A DNA stretch of 39,436 bases, from positions 1 to 39,436 of the forward strand of contig NZ_JACJJG010000021.1 in the NCBI RefSeq assembly GCF_016899855.1, read 5' to 3'. The DNA is from Marseilla massiliensis (GTDB taxonomy: Bacteria; Bacteroidota; Bacteroidia; Bacteroidales; Bacteroidaceae). Below, one piece after another: positions 17,355 through 25,437 of this stretch. The first letter of the stretch is position 1. Each line of letters begins with the position of its first letter. The notes beneath the pieces were generated by a model. It had not been told where the DNA came from, did no database searches, and saw only the letters and a list, made by a program, of their open reading frames with translations. The position numbers were made by a program, and so were the translations under genes.

Positions 17355-19997
17355 TTATTCCATGAACAACCAGTCTACTTCATCACTCAAACCGTTGAGT
17401 CCGGCGTCACGGATTTTAAGGTCGGTTGCCGTGAATCCTGCCACCATTATGATACCTTTCGGCAAGCGGATGGTGTGGTGTCCGGCTGGCATGTGGTATG
17501 CGTGGATGTTCACGATGGGCATGTTTGACATGACGATGGCATTGCTTATAATAGGCTCGGCCTGGCCGAATTCGTTTCCGGTGGCGTCAATCTCGAGTTT
17601 CGGAGGACTTGCGAACTTGTTTTGATCGTCAATAAAGAAGCCTACGAGCATTTTCACCGGCTTGTCGGTTTCAAACTCAACTACGCCTCCGTTAATGCGG
17701 GTCGTGTCGCGATTCATAATCAACGCCTCCAATCCTTCAAGCTCTGGAGCAAGCGAGTCGATGGCTTCGTCACGGTTCTCGAACAGCTTGACGCCTTTCT
17801 CCAGCTTTATTCTCTCGTAATTGCTGATGAGTTTTACGGGAGCGTTTTCAGCCTTTACTATCTTTTCTTCCTGGTCGTCAGCCTGGTTGGGAGATGTCAG
17901 CTTTATTATGTTTGACTTCAGGTTGGCCAGTTCTTCCTCGTAAACGGGCATCATTTCCGTCCATGTCTTGAACTTGCCATCATCCCCGCCAACGGGTATT
18001 CGGCGGTGTCCCGTCTGCATACTGTTGGCGTAAAGATAAGTATTTTCTGTTTTATCTACAAGCATTTTGTAGTAATCGTTGCTCTTTTCGAGCAGCGGCA
18101 CGGCTTTGTTAAGGAAGTTTATGTCCTTGCTCCACTTGTAGTTGAGCACCTGTTGTGCCGCCAACACCTTGTACTTAAACGAGTAAGCGAAGTCCTTGTA
18201 GCAGTTCATGTCGTTCACGAGACGGTCAAACTCGTCCTTATTCTTCGTTATTTTGCCACTGAGTCCGCTTATTGCGGCCACTGCTTTGTCGCCGTGCGTC
18301 ACGCATTGGTTGATGATGTCGAGCGGCAGTTCGCCCTCGTGAGGCTGGTGTTTCCACTCTTTCTCGACGTATTCGATGAGCTTCTCGCCCTTAGGACCGC
18401 AGCTTTGGTAGAACTCCTCGTAAACAGTGTACTTGTACGGGTTGATGAGTTGTCCCATCTTCATGCCCAAGAGAAGTGTCTGGCGGTTGCCTTCGGTTAT
18501 GCCGAAACGCCTTAACAGCTTGGGCGCTATCTCTCCACTTTCGTCAAGTGCTTCGATAATGCGCCTTGCGGTGAGCGTGTCCGTGCCGTAAAAGTCGGCC
18601 AGCCGCTTTTCCCAATAAGCATTGTCTGTGCCGCGATGGCAGTTCCATGAGTAACGTCCCCATGCCGCGTACCACATCCAGTCGCGGTCAATCTGCAGCT
18701 GTCGTTTGCCTCCGGGCAGTTTGTCGGCCGTATAAGGCCAGTCCCAATAGCTCGCCTGTGGGTACAGGTGCAGACCGTTTGCTCCGTGAACACGGTGCAT
18801 TGCCTGTACGGCTTTTTGCGTAAATGCCGGCGAACTCCAACGGAACGGCTCGAGGTTGGCCAGGATGTGCACGTTGCTGATGTGTATCGGGGCTACGCTG
18901 CTAAGCTGTTTCTGCGTTTCTCCCCATGGCCCGCCCGGCTCGTACGTCGTCAATGACTCGCCGTTATACTTCGTCATGGTGTATATGTTCTTGTAAAGCG
19001 GCAGCGATTTCTTCAATACCAGCGGTCCGTCGGTGTCGTGTGAGCGCAGGATAATCGGCGGTTCGTCAGTCCGTCCGGATGCTTTCAGACCGTCCCTGAT
19101 ACCCGGAATGATGGTCTTCGTCATCCATTCAACGTCATCCTCGATTGTTGCCATGGCCTCACCGAGACACACAAGGAAGCCCACATTTGGGTATTTCTCG
19201 ATAAACGCGGCAATGCTTTTGCGGGTGTAGTCGCTTATCAACGGCGTAATAGGACGGTTGCGGTCCTGCGTCGGAATGCCGTAATGGTCGGCAAAGGGCT
19301 TCGACAGAATGATGTTGTAGAACATTTGGATAACCCAAATGCCGCGTTTCTTCGCCTCGGTGGTGAGGAACGAGAACATCTCCTGGTTCTTCGCCATAGT
19401 CGCATCGTCAACTTCCGCGGCAAAGGGATAGTCTTTGAGCTTGACAAGTGAGGCAAACGGATGGCCGTTCCACAAGAAAACGGCGTTCATATTGTCCGCT
19501 GCGAGCATGTCAAGATACTTTATCCACAGCTCTTTGTCATAGAACCACGGGAAGTTTTCCGGTGTATAAGGATACTCGTAAACCTTATGGCCGGGCAGGT
19601 AAACCGTCTTTTGCAGGCCCACGCATGCTCCGCGGATTTTCATCTCGGGAGAGTCGACAATTATTTCGGGCATTTCGAGATTGCCGTATTGTGTGAAATA
19701 TTCAAGCATGCGGTTAGTTCCGTAGATGGCACCGGACGCATCATTTCCCGTGATTGTAATCTTCTTGCCCTTTCTCTTTATTGTAAATCCTTCCTTTTCG
19801 AGGCCTGTTGTGTCGGCGGCTAAGCCTATGTTTATCTTGTATCCCTTGCCTATTGAGGGGATATATTTCTCCACAAGCGACGCCGCGTATTGCGTTTGCG
19901 GCAGCGATTGTTCGGTAACGACTTTCGTGGTTGTGCTTCCACAGCCGGTCAAAGCCAGTGTAATACTCGTAATCAGTAGGTTGCGTGCTGTTTTCAT
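17355..19997 (-). CDS. Alpha-uronidase-like glycoside hydrolase lipoprotein
   Basis: An 880-residue lipoprotein with lipobox LALTGC (Cys19). The residues after the cysteine (GSTTTK) lack the acidic surface-export signal, so it probably faces the periplasm. Residues 30-120 resemble the small alpha/beta domain preceding GH20 and GH67 barrels (DASGAIYGTNRMLEYF, then EIIVDSPEMKIRGA). A barrel follows with NAVFLWNGHPF (171-181), LVCLGEAM (Glu280) and LRSHDTDG (Asp321). From memory, related Bacteroidetes proteins are named alpha-D-galacturonidase, and GH67/GH115-type alpha-glucuronidases are the alternative. Neither was checked. The C-terminal ~170 residues look like a beta-sandwich. Its start overlaps the GH78 stop as ATGA, so it is translated with the MFS-GH78 pair. 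A uronidase coupled to a rhamnosidase would suit a GalA-Rha or GlcA-bearing side chain. Confidence 0.6.
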   Translation of the reverse strand: MKTARNLLITSITLALTGCGSTTTKVVTEQSLPQTQYAASLVEKYIPSIGKGYKINIGLAADTTGLEKEGFTIKRKGKKITITGNDASGAIYGTNRMLEYFTQYGNLEMPEIIVDSPEMKIRGACVGLQKTVYLPGHKVYEYPYTPENFPWFYDKELWIKYLDMLAADNMNAVFLWNGHPFASLVKLKDYPFAAEVDDATMAKNQEMFSFLTTEAKKRGIWVIQMFYNIILSKPFADHYGIPTQDRNRPITPLISDYTRKSIAAFIEKYPNVGFLVCLGEAMATIEDDVEWMTKTIIPGIRDGLKASGRTDEPPIILRSHDTDGPLVLKKSLPLYKNIYTMTKYNGESLTTYEPGGPWGETQKQLSSVAPIHISNVHILANLEPFRWSSPAFTQKAVQAMHRVHGANGLHLYPQASYWDWPYTADKLPGGKRQLQIDRDWMWYAAWGRYSWNCHRGTDNAYWEKRLADFYGTDTLTARRIIEALDESGEIAPKLLRRFGITEGNRQTLLLGMKMGQLINPYKYTVYEEFYQSCGPKGEKLIEYVEKEWKHQPHEGELPLDIINQCVTHGDKAVAAISGLSGKITKNKDEFDRLVNDMNCYKDFAYSFKYKVLAAQQVLNYKWSKDINFLNKAVPLLEKSNDYYKMLVDKTENTYLYANSMQTGHRRIPVGGDDGKFKTWTEMMPVYEEELANLKSNIIKLTSPNQADDQEEKIVKAENAPVKLISNYERIKLEKGVKLFENRDEAIDSLAPELEGLEALIMNRDTTRINGGVVEFETDKPVKMLVGFFIDDQNKFASPPKLEIDATGNEFGQAEPIISNAIVMSNMPIVNIHAYHMPAGHHTIRLPKGIIMVAGFTATDLKIRDAGLNGLSDEVDWLFME

Positions 19998-22081
19998 AAG
20001 TTCACGTTGATTTCTTTTCCGGGTAGTATTTCTATCTTTCTTTCGTTGTTCTTGTCACCGATAATGAGCGTACCGTGGCCTCCGTCGCTATTTACGGTTA
20101 TAGTGTTGGCGTCCATTTTGACGTAGACTGAGCCGAAAGGAGTGGGCACATTGCCCTCCATCCATTCCAGTCCGCCGAGTTTCGGTCTTACGGTGTACTC
20201 CTCGTAACCTGGTTTTACCGGCTCTACGCCGAGGTAATATCGGCCGAGCAGGTATATGGGACTTGCTCCCCAGGCATGACAGAGGCTCTTGCCGTACGGG
20301 CGACCGTACATCGCCAGGCGTGCCGTTCCTTTCTCTTCGGGGTTGTATTTCTCCCAGAACGATGTGGCTCCTTCATTTAACATGCCGCCCCAATAAGCTT
20401 TCATTTCCTGCATTACACGGTCTTGCTCGCCGAGCATGCACAGTGCTTCAAGCTCGTAGAAACGCATGTAGGGGGTCGTTATCTTGAGAACGTCGTCATT
20501 GAGGATTACCGAACGCTTCACCGCATCCTGCTTTTCCTTGTCAAGATAGCCGTACATTATGGCGAACATGTTGGGATAACGGAACACCTCTTCGCTCTGT
20601 TTGCCGTCACGGCGGTTGTGCATAAGCGCCTGTTTGTCATCGTTCCAGAAGTAGGGCAGCAGCTTCTTGCCCAGCTCATCGGCCATGTTTGCGTATTTGT
20701 CGGCGCTCTCATTGTCCCCCACAAGCGCTGCAACGGCGGCTATGGACTCAAGCGATTTCCTGAAGAGTATCTGCTCGAAGGCTATCTGTCCCTGCTTGTC
20801 CATGGGCTTGTCTGCCCAGTCTATGAACACCCAGTCGCCCGGAAGACCCTCCACCATGCCGTCCTCGTCGGTGCGTCCGAGCACGTACGTCATGTAGGTC
20901 TGCATCGTCGGGTATATCTGAGTCAGGAAATGGCGGTCGCCACTGTACATGTAGTAGTCGTAAACGGAGTTGAACCAGTAGAACGTGTAGTCCATAATGG
21001 TGTTGATGTGGCTCGTTATCGGAGCCTTGCCGGCCAACAGCCACGTTGTGCGCTTTACCATCTCGTTGTCGTTGAAGAGGTAATAGTTCATCAGGTAGCT
21101 TTGCGATGCGTCGCCGCTCCACACCCAACGGTCGCGCTTTATGCCGTCGATGAAGAACTCGCGGGAAGTAAGCTGCATCGTGTAAGCGCCTATTTCCCAT
21201 ATTCGGTTCAGCTCTTCGTCATTGCATTTGAATGTGCCTTTCTCCGTCTCTGGCATGTACTCGTAGTCAAGTTCCACGCCGTCTACGGTACAACCTTTGG
21301 TCTCTATGTAGATGAAGCGCAGCGCCTTGCTGTTCGACATGACATATTCAGCTGTAAGCTCGGTGGTCTTGTTCGTGGCAAGGTCAGTCACTTTGCCGTC
21401 CTTTACGACGAGCTTGTCCAGTGTCTCGCAATACTCCTTGTCGCGTGCCTCTTCCTCGCTTTCGCCGTAATACAGGTCTATCGTGCCGTTGCCATTTATG
21501 CCTTTGAGCACGGCATAGCCGAAGGTCTCGCGGCCGAAGTCGTACAGGCTGCCGTCATTGTTTACCGGACAGATGCGCTTGCGGCTAAGGTTGAACGCCG
21601 AGGGCAGTTGCTCCGGCGTGTTGAAGTTCCAGCAACCGGCGGGCATGTAGACCGTTGACGACGTGTCGCTGGCCTTTCCGCTTTCGTCAATCCACTCCTT
21701 GTCCTCGAACGTTACGTTCCATGTGGCGTCTGTATTTACAGTCTTTCCGCTTACGTATAGAGCTGGCGGAGTGGCCTGGTTGTGTACTTTTATGTTTATG
21801 CGGTGTTCTCCGGCAGGCAGCGTGAACGTTGCAGGCATGCCGAACAGCATTTTACCGTCAATCTTTATGTTGTAGTCGCCCTCCGTGGCAATGGTCAGCG
21901 TCTCGTCTTCAGCAAGGCTCACGGCTTTGCTGAACTCAACGGTTACGTAATGGCTGTCCTGCTTCCAGAACGGCGGGAAGTATGCGCCGCGGTCGGTGCG
22001 GCGGTTGTTCATCTTGTTGCCGAGCCAGATCTCGTAGTCGCCCGGATACCAAATCCACGTTGCTTTAGATGTCGTCGCCAT
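19994..22081 (-). CDS. GH78 alpha-L-rhamnosidase without signal peptide
   Basis: Inverting alpha-L-rhamnosidase of family GH78, 695 residues. N-terminal beta-sandwich domains (about 40-275) precede an (alpha/alpha)6 barrel. The barrel carries the signature FFIDGIKRDRWVWSGDASQ (309-327) with the clustered acids Asp312, Asp317 and Asp324, and the later EGATSFWEKYNP segment supplies the candidate base. A short C-terminal sandwich ends the protein. The N-terminus (MATTSKATWIWYPGDY) has no signal peptide. An in-frame TAA at 22094-22096, five codons above the ATG, rules out a longer start. It should therefore be cytoplasmic, unlike almost every other enzyme here. It overlaps the MFS gene by 17 bp and the next gene by 4 bp, so a transporter-enzyme partnership is likely. 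Confidence 0.88.
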   Translation of the reverse strand: MATTSKATWIWYPGDYEIWLGNKMNNRRTDRGAYFPPFWKQDSHYVTVEFSKAVSLAEDETLTIATEGDYNIKIDGKMLFGMPATFTLPAGEHRINIKVHNQATPPALYVSGKTVNTDATWNVTFEDKEWIDESGKASDTSSTVYMPAGCWNFNTPEQLPSAFNLSRKRICPVNNDGSLYDFGRETFGYAVLKGINGNGTIDLYYGESEEEARDKEYCETLDKLVVKDGKVTDLATNKTTELTAEYVMSNSKALRFIYIETKGCTVDGVELDYEYMPETEKGTFKCNDEELNRIWEIGAYTMQLTSREFFIDGIKRDRWVWSGDASQSYLMNYYLFNDNEMVKRTTWLLAGKAPITSHINTIMDYTFYWFNSVYDYYMYSGDRHFLTQIYPTMQTYMTYVLGRTDEDGMVEGLPGDWVFIDWADKPMDKQGQIAFEQILFRKSLESIAAVAALVGDNESADKYANMADELGKKLLPYFWNDDKQALMHNRRDGKQSEEVFRYPNMFAIMYGYLDKEKQDAVKRSVILNDDVLKITTPYMRFYELEALCMLGEQDRVMQEMKAYWGGMLNEGATSFWEKYNPEEKGTARLAMYGRPYGKSLCHAWGASPIYLLGRYYLGVEPVKPGYEEYTVRPKLGGLEWMEGNVPTPFGSVYVKMDANTITVNSDGGHGTLIIGDKNNERKIEILPGKEINVNL

Positions 22082-23438
22082 ATCTTTCTTTTGTTATTTG
22101 TTCAAGTGTCTTGCCTCTTGTCTGCGGTGTCCATATTGTTCCGATTAACATTGAGATAACCAACAGAGCCATCATGATGTACGCCGCAAGGGTGAATCCC
22201 TCGCCGTTCTCGCCGTAGATGTATACGAAACCGAGTCCCCACAGTGCCGATACGCCGCGTACGATGAAGAACATTATGCCCTGGGCGGCAGCCCTGTACT
22301 TGGCAGGGAACAGCTCAGAGGCCCACAGAGCATAGAACGACTGTACCGAAACGCCGGCCTGTATACCCCAGATGAGGGTGAAGAAGAGCAGGCCCGCAAT
22401 GCTGTTGACGCCTATCGTGACGATAATCACCCAGGCGATTACGCCCATGCCCACGCCGAAAGCGTAGAGCCAGCGCTGGTTAACCTTGTCGACAACCATC
22501 GAGAAGAAGAAAGTTGTGATGATGATGATTACCCACTGCGCCACGGAAAGCATGTTGGCGTGCTGATTAGAGAGCCCTCCGGCCGTCTCGTATATGTGCT
22601 GTTGGAAGAAGCCCATCACCGAGCTTACCAGGTTCCATGTAAGGTAGATACCCGCAAGGAAGAGTATCGTGCGGATGTTGACCTTATTTGTAAAGAGTGA
22701 ACCGAACGACGCGAATGTGCCTTTATTGCCGTCGGCGGTTGCCTTTGCCTTTTCCGCCTTCCACTCTGCCGACTCGTCGAGGCGGCGTTGCAGGTTCCAT
22801 GCGATAAATGCCACGATGAACAGCGAGGCAAACACTATTCGGCTGCTGAACACGTTGAGCGCAGTGCCTTCGGCTGTGCCGCCGGTAAGCAGGTCGGCAA
22901 GCGTCTTGACGACAGGGGCGAACAACACTCCGGCGCTGTCGGCGGTGGCTCCCGTAGGTGGCGCGAGCAGCGTTCCGAGTATCAGGATGATGGTAGGACC
23001 AATGCCCCATGCCATCTGTGATATGCCTATGTTACGTCCGCGGTTGCCTACTTCGGAGTTTTCTGAAATGTAGGTCCACGACGCCGGTACGCCCACGCCT
23101 ACTGAAATGCCGGTAACAAGGAAGCCGGCAAGCAGCATGGGGAAGTTGAACGAGAACATGATGAGCGCCACGCCGAGCATGTACACCAGCATGTTGTACG
23201 TATAGATGGCCTTGCGCCCGTACTTGTCGGCAAGGAATCCGCCGATGATGGCGCCTATCGCGGCGCCAAGACAGTTGGCGCTAATGGCGTTGAGCAGGCC
23301 GAGATGTCCCTCGGTCAGTCCGAGATAGTCCTGCCAGAGGGTAAGTCCGCTGGCGCCGGCAACGATGGCTCCGGCGTCAAGATAGTTTGTCAGCGACACC
23401 GCGATGGTGCTTTTCAAGCTGCTTTTCGTCTTTTCCAT
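22065..23438 (-). CDS. MFS sugar transporter
   Basis: Inner-membrane major-facilitator protein of 457 residues with about twelve hydrophobic helices. The loop motif GGFLADKYGRKAIY between helices 2 and 3 is the MFS signature, and NRGRNIGISQM is the partner loop after helix 4. A second half-repeat motif is TPQTRGKTLEQI near the C-terminus, typical of the sugar-porter subgroup. The central cytoplasmic loop (WKAEKAKATADGNK) is lysine-rich. It heads the MFS-GH78-uronidase gene cluster, 138 bp below repeat array 4. It probably imports a monosaccharide or a small rhamnosylated oligosaccharide released in the periplasm, which the GH78 without a signal then cleaves. Substrate is inferred from context only. 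Confidence 0.85.
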   Translation of the reverse strand: MEKTKSSLKSTIAVSLTNYLDAGAIVAGASGLTLWQDYLGLTEGHLGLLNAISANCLGAAIGAIIGGFLADKYGRKAIYTYNMLVYMLGVALIMFSFNFPMLLAGFLVTGISVGVGVPASWTYISENSEVGNRGRNIGISQMAWGIGPTIILILGTLLAPPTGATADSAGVLFAPVVKTLADLLTGGTAEGTALNVFSSRIVFASLFIVAFIAWNLQRRLDESAEWKAEKAKATADGNKGTFASFGSLFTNKVNIRTILFLAGIYLTWNLVSSVMGFFQQHIYETAGGLSNQHANMLSVAQWVIIIITTFFFSMVVDKVNQRWLYAFGVGMGVIAWVIIVTIGVNSIAGLLFFTLIWGIQAGVSVQSFYALWASELFPAKYRAAAQGIMFFIVRGVSALWGLGFVYIYGENGEGFTLAAYIMMALLVISMLIGTIWTPQTRGKTLEQITKERYGDDI

Positions 23439-23576
23439 ATATTAGTTTCTTGTTATATTGTTTTTTTATGGTTAGTAGTGGTTTAGCCTTGAACAATGTT
23501 ATTGCCGCGTTAACGGCCATTGATTCTTACTTAGGTTTTAACTTGTTGACATTCAGCGTGTTACCTTCTGTCTTGC

Positions 23577-23664
23577 GGAATGCGGCCTTTTGCTTTGTAA
23601 AAGACCGTCTTTTGTACGGTAAAAGACGGCAAATCGCAGCGCGAAATGCCGCCTTTCGCAAACC
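23577..23664. repeat. 22-bp repeat array 4 (four units)
   Basis: Cores start at 23577, 23599, 23621 and 23643. They are GGAATGCGGCCTTTTG, AAAAGACCGTCTTTTG, AAAAGACGGCAAATCG and GAAATGCCGCCTTTCG. Outer units 1 and 4 carry an AATGC variant, and inner units 2 and 3 are partly complementary. On the minus strand the array starts 21 nt after the stop codon of the GH141-like gene, 138 bp above the MFS start. Confidence 0.92.
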
Positions 23665-23679
23665 ATGAAATTTGCTCCG

Positions 23680-25437
23680 CTATTTCCTTATGCCTGCGTT
23701 GGCCTTGATACTGTCGGCTACAGCAGGGCCGTTGTTCTCCCATGTGTTGCCCGGGCCGTTGGCGTTCTTGAGGTATTTCTCCGCAGGAGTCCAGTTGTTG
23801 CGTACCGTAATGCCTGACGAACCTTCGTCGGTGTACAGGTAGAACCAGTGCTCAGGGTCGTGCACATAGCTTGGGGTATAGATGTCGCGGACAACGTTCC
23901 CCTCTATCAGAGAGTGGGGTTGCGCGCCCAAGGTGTATATTCCCGCAGTGTCGTACATGTGCTTGGCGTAGTTGTATATCAGGTTACCGCTAATCAGGTT
24001 GTTTGCCATGGAGCAGGGTTGCTGGTTCCATCCCCAGCCAACGGATATGCCCGTATAGGATACGTCGCTAATTTCGTTGTTGCAGATGCGTATGTCCCTT
24101 ACGAAGCCTGCGCCTATACCTACACAGCCCCAGTCTTCATTGGTTACGTCGGTGATGAGGTTGTTGGTGATGTTCAGCCCCGTGCAGATGATACGTCTGT
24201 CGGCCGGGTCGTAAGGCTTGTGCGCCTCGAAACCCTCCGGACTGAAGCCTCCGGCCAGTATTCCGTTGCCACCGATGTCGCGGAAGGTGCAGTGGTCAAC
24301 CGTTCCTCCTTTTATATAAAGGTGGTAGTCGAGGCCTGTCGATGCGTTATGCTCGAACGTACACTTGGTGAACGATACGTTCTCGGCGCAGTTGAGGCTT
24401 ACCGCTGCCGGCGGGCGGCCTACCCATCCCTGGTTGTCCAGCTTGTGGTCGCCGTTGGGACGGTCCATTTTCGGGCGCAGCTTGTACGCCTCGGTCATGT
24501 ACATTCCTGCCTGAAGAGGGGCATGTCCGCTGACAGACGGACGCATCCAGGTGGCGTAGCTGAACGTTATACCCTCAAAGGTTACGTCCTTGACGGGTTC
24601 GTCCGGCGTGCCTGCTACCTGTACCAGCGTCTCAACCGCCGGCGCTATTACCTCCGCGCTGCCCATGTCCTCACCCTTGCGGGGTATGTAATACAGTTTG
24701 GACGCGCGTGCGTCAAGATACCATTCGCCCTCGCTGTCCAGCAATTCCTTGGCGTTTGTCAGGTAGAAAGCCGAGTTGTGGCCGTCCGTTGTGACCATTG
24801 GCGACGGCCAAGGATGCATGAAGTGCACGTGGCTTTCGGGTTGGTGGAAAGTCACGGCGGCGCTGTCGCCCTGGATTTTTATATTCTTGATTCGTAGATT
24901 AGCTATGCACCACATCTCGTGGAGCACCATTTCCGGATATTTTGCGTTAATGATTTTCTTCACCGCCTTGGCCGGAACGTATATCGTTTCGTTGGCTTTG
25001 TCGACGCTGCGGATACGGAACATTTGCTCAAAGTCGTTGACGTCCCTTGCCCTTACGGCCTTCTTCCCGTTCACCCAAAGCTGCCTGAACTCCAGCGGAC
25101 GGCCGTTGAAGTCTGGCACGTCGGCCACGTAGCACTTTCCTTCCTTCTTCCATCCGCTTATGCTTACGCCTCCGCTGATGGTCACCTTGCCGTCGGCCAC
25201 TATGCGTGTGCCGTTGTCCTCGGGGCGTATCGTTATCGGTTGGTTAAGCTGGTAGACGCCTTCCTGCAGTCGCAGGCAGATGTCCGTGGCATTATTCAGC
25301 CGCCTTTCCTCACGTGCTTGTTGCAGGGCTTTCTCGATAGAGTATGCGCCCGGCTTGACGAGCAAGTCGGTCGCATACGAAGTTAGGCCGATAGTTACGG
25401 CAAAGATTGATGTTATTAGAGTTTTACGGGTATCCAT
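23680..25437 (-). CDS. GH141-like parallel beta-helix glycoside hydrolase
   Basis: Exported right-handed parallel beta-helix protein. The start chosen is the ATG at 25435-25437 (585 residues) because it directly gives a signal peptide, MDTRKTLITSIFAVTIG. An ATG 11 codons upstream would place charged residues before it. The segments DGKVTISGGVSISGW, GEWYLDARASKLYYIP and the helix turns from about residue 270 (FEGITFSYATW, VSFTKCTFEHN, ISVGWGWNQQ) resemble GH141, a family with alpha-L-fucosidase and xylanase members. GH120 beta-xylosidases share the fold and are the main alternative. The catalytic acids cannot be assigned by eye. It overlaps the GH127 gene by 22 bp, so the two are coupled and may act in sequence on the same decoration. 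Confidence 0.65.
   Translation of the reverse strand: MDTRKTLITSIFAVTIGLTSYATDLLVKPGAYSIEKALQQAREERRLNNATDICLRLQEGVYQLNQPITIRPEDNGTRIVADGKVTISGGVSISGWKKEGKCYVADVPDFNGRPLEFRQLWVNGKKAVRARDVNDFEQMFRIRSVDKANETIYVPAKAVKKIINAKYPEMVLHEMWCIANLRIKNIKIQGDSAAVTFHQPESHVHFMHPWPSPMVTTDGHNSAFYLTNAKELLDSEGEWYLDARASKLYYIPRKGEDMGSAEVIAPAVETLVQVAGTPDEPVKDVTFEGITFSYATWMRPSVSGHAPLQAGMYMTEAYKLRPKMDRPNGDHKLDNQGWVGRPPAAVSLNCAENVSFTKCTFEHNASTGLDYHLYIKGGTVDHCTFRDIGGNGILAGGFSPEGFEAHKPYDPADRRIICTGLNITNNLITDVTNEDWGCVGIGAGFVRDIRICNNEISDVSYTGISVGWGWNQQPCSMANNLISGNLIYNYAKHMYDTAGIYTLGAQPHSLIEGNVVRDIYTPSYVHDPEHWFYLYTDEGSSGITVRNNWTPAEKYLKNANGPGNTWENNGPAVADSIKANAGIRK

Noticed and set aside
17355..19997. Straight GH115 alpha-glucuronidase call for the 880-residue protein
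   Set aside because: The size fits, but the expected GH115 motifs are not evident and the N-terminal part looks more like the GH20/GH67 small domain, so only a broad uronidase-like call is supported.
20423..21658. Long plus-strand open frame opposite the GH78 gene (also at 8337-9734 and 6118-7236)
   Set aside because: They lie antisense to genes with clear domains and catalytic motifs, and their translations have no recognisable family, signal or plausible composition. They reflect codon bias of the real genes.
23439..23576. Promoter upstream of the MFS gene (TAACATTG)
   Set aside because: One mismatch to TAnnTTTG and no TTTG at the correct distance; not better than chance in AT-rich spacer.
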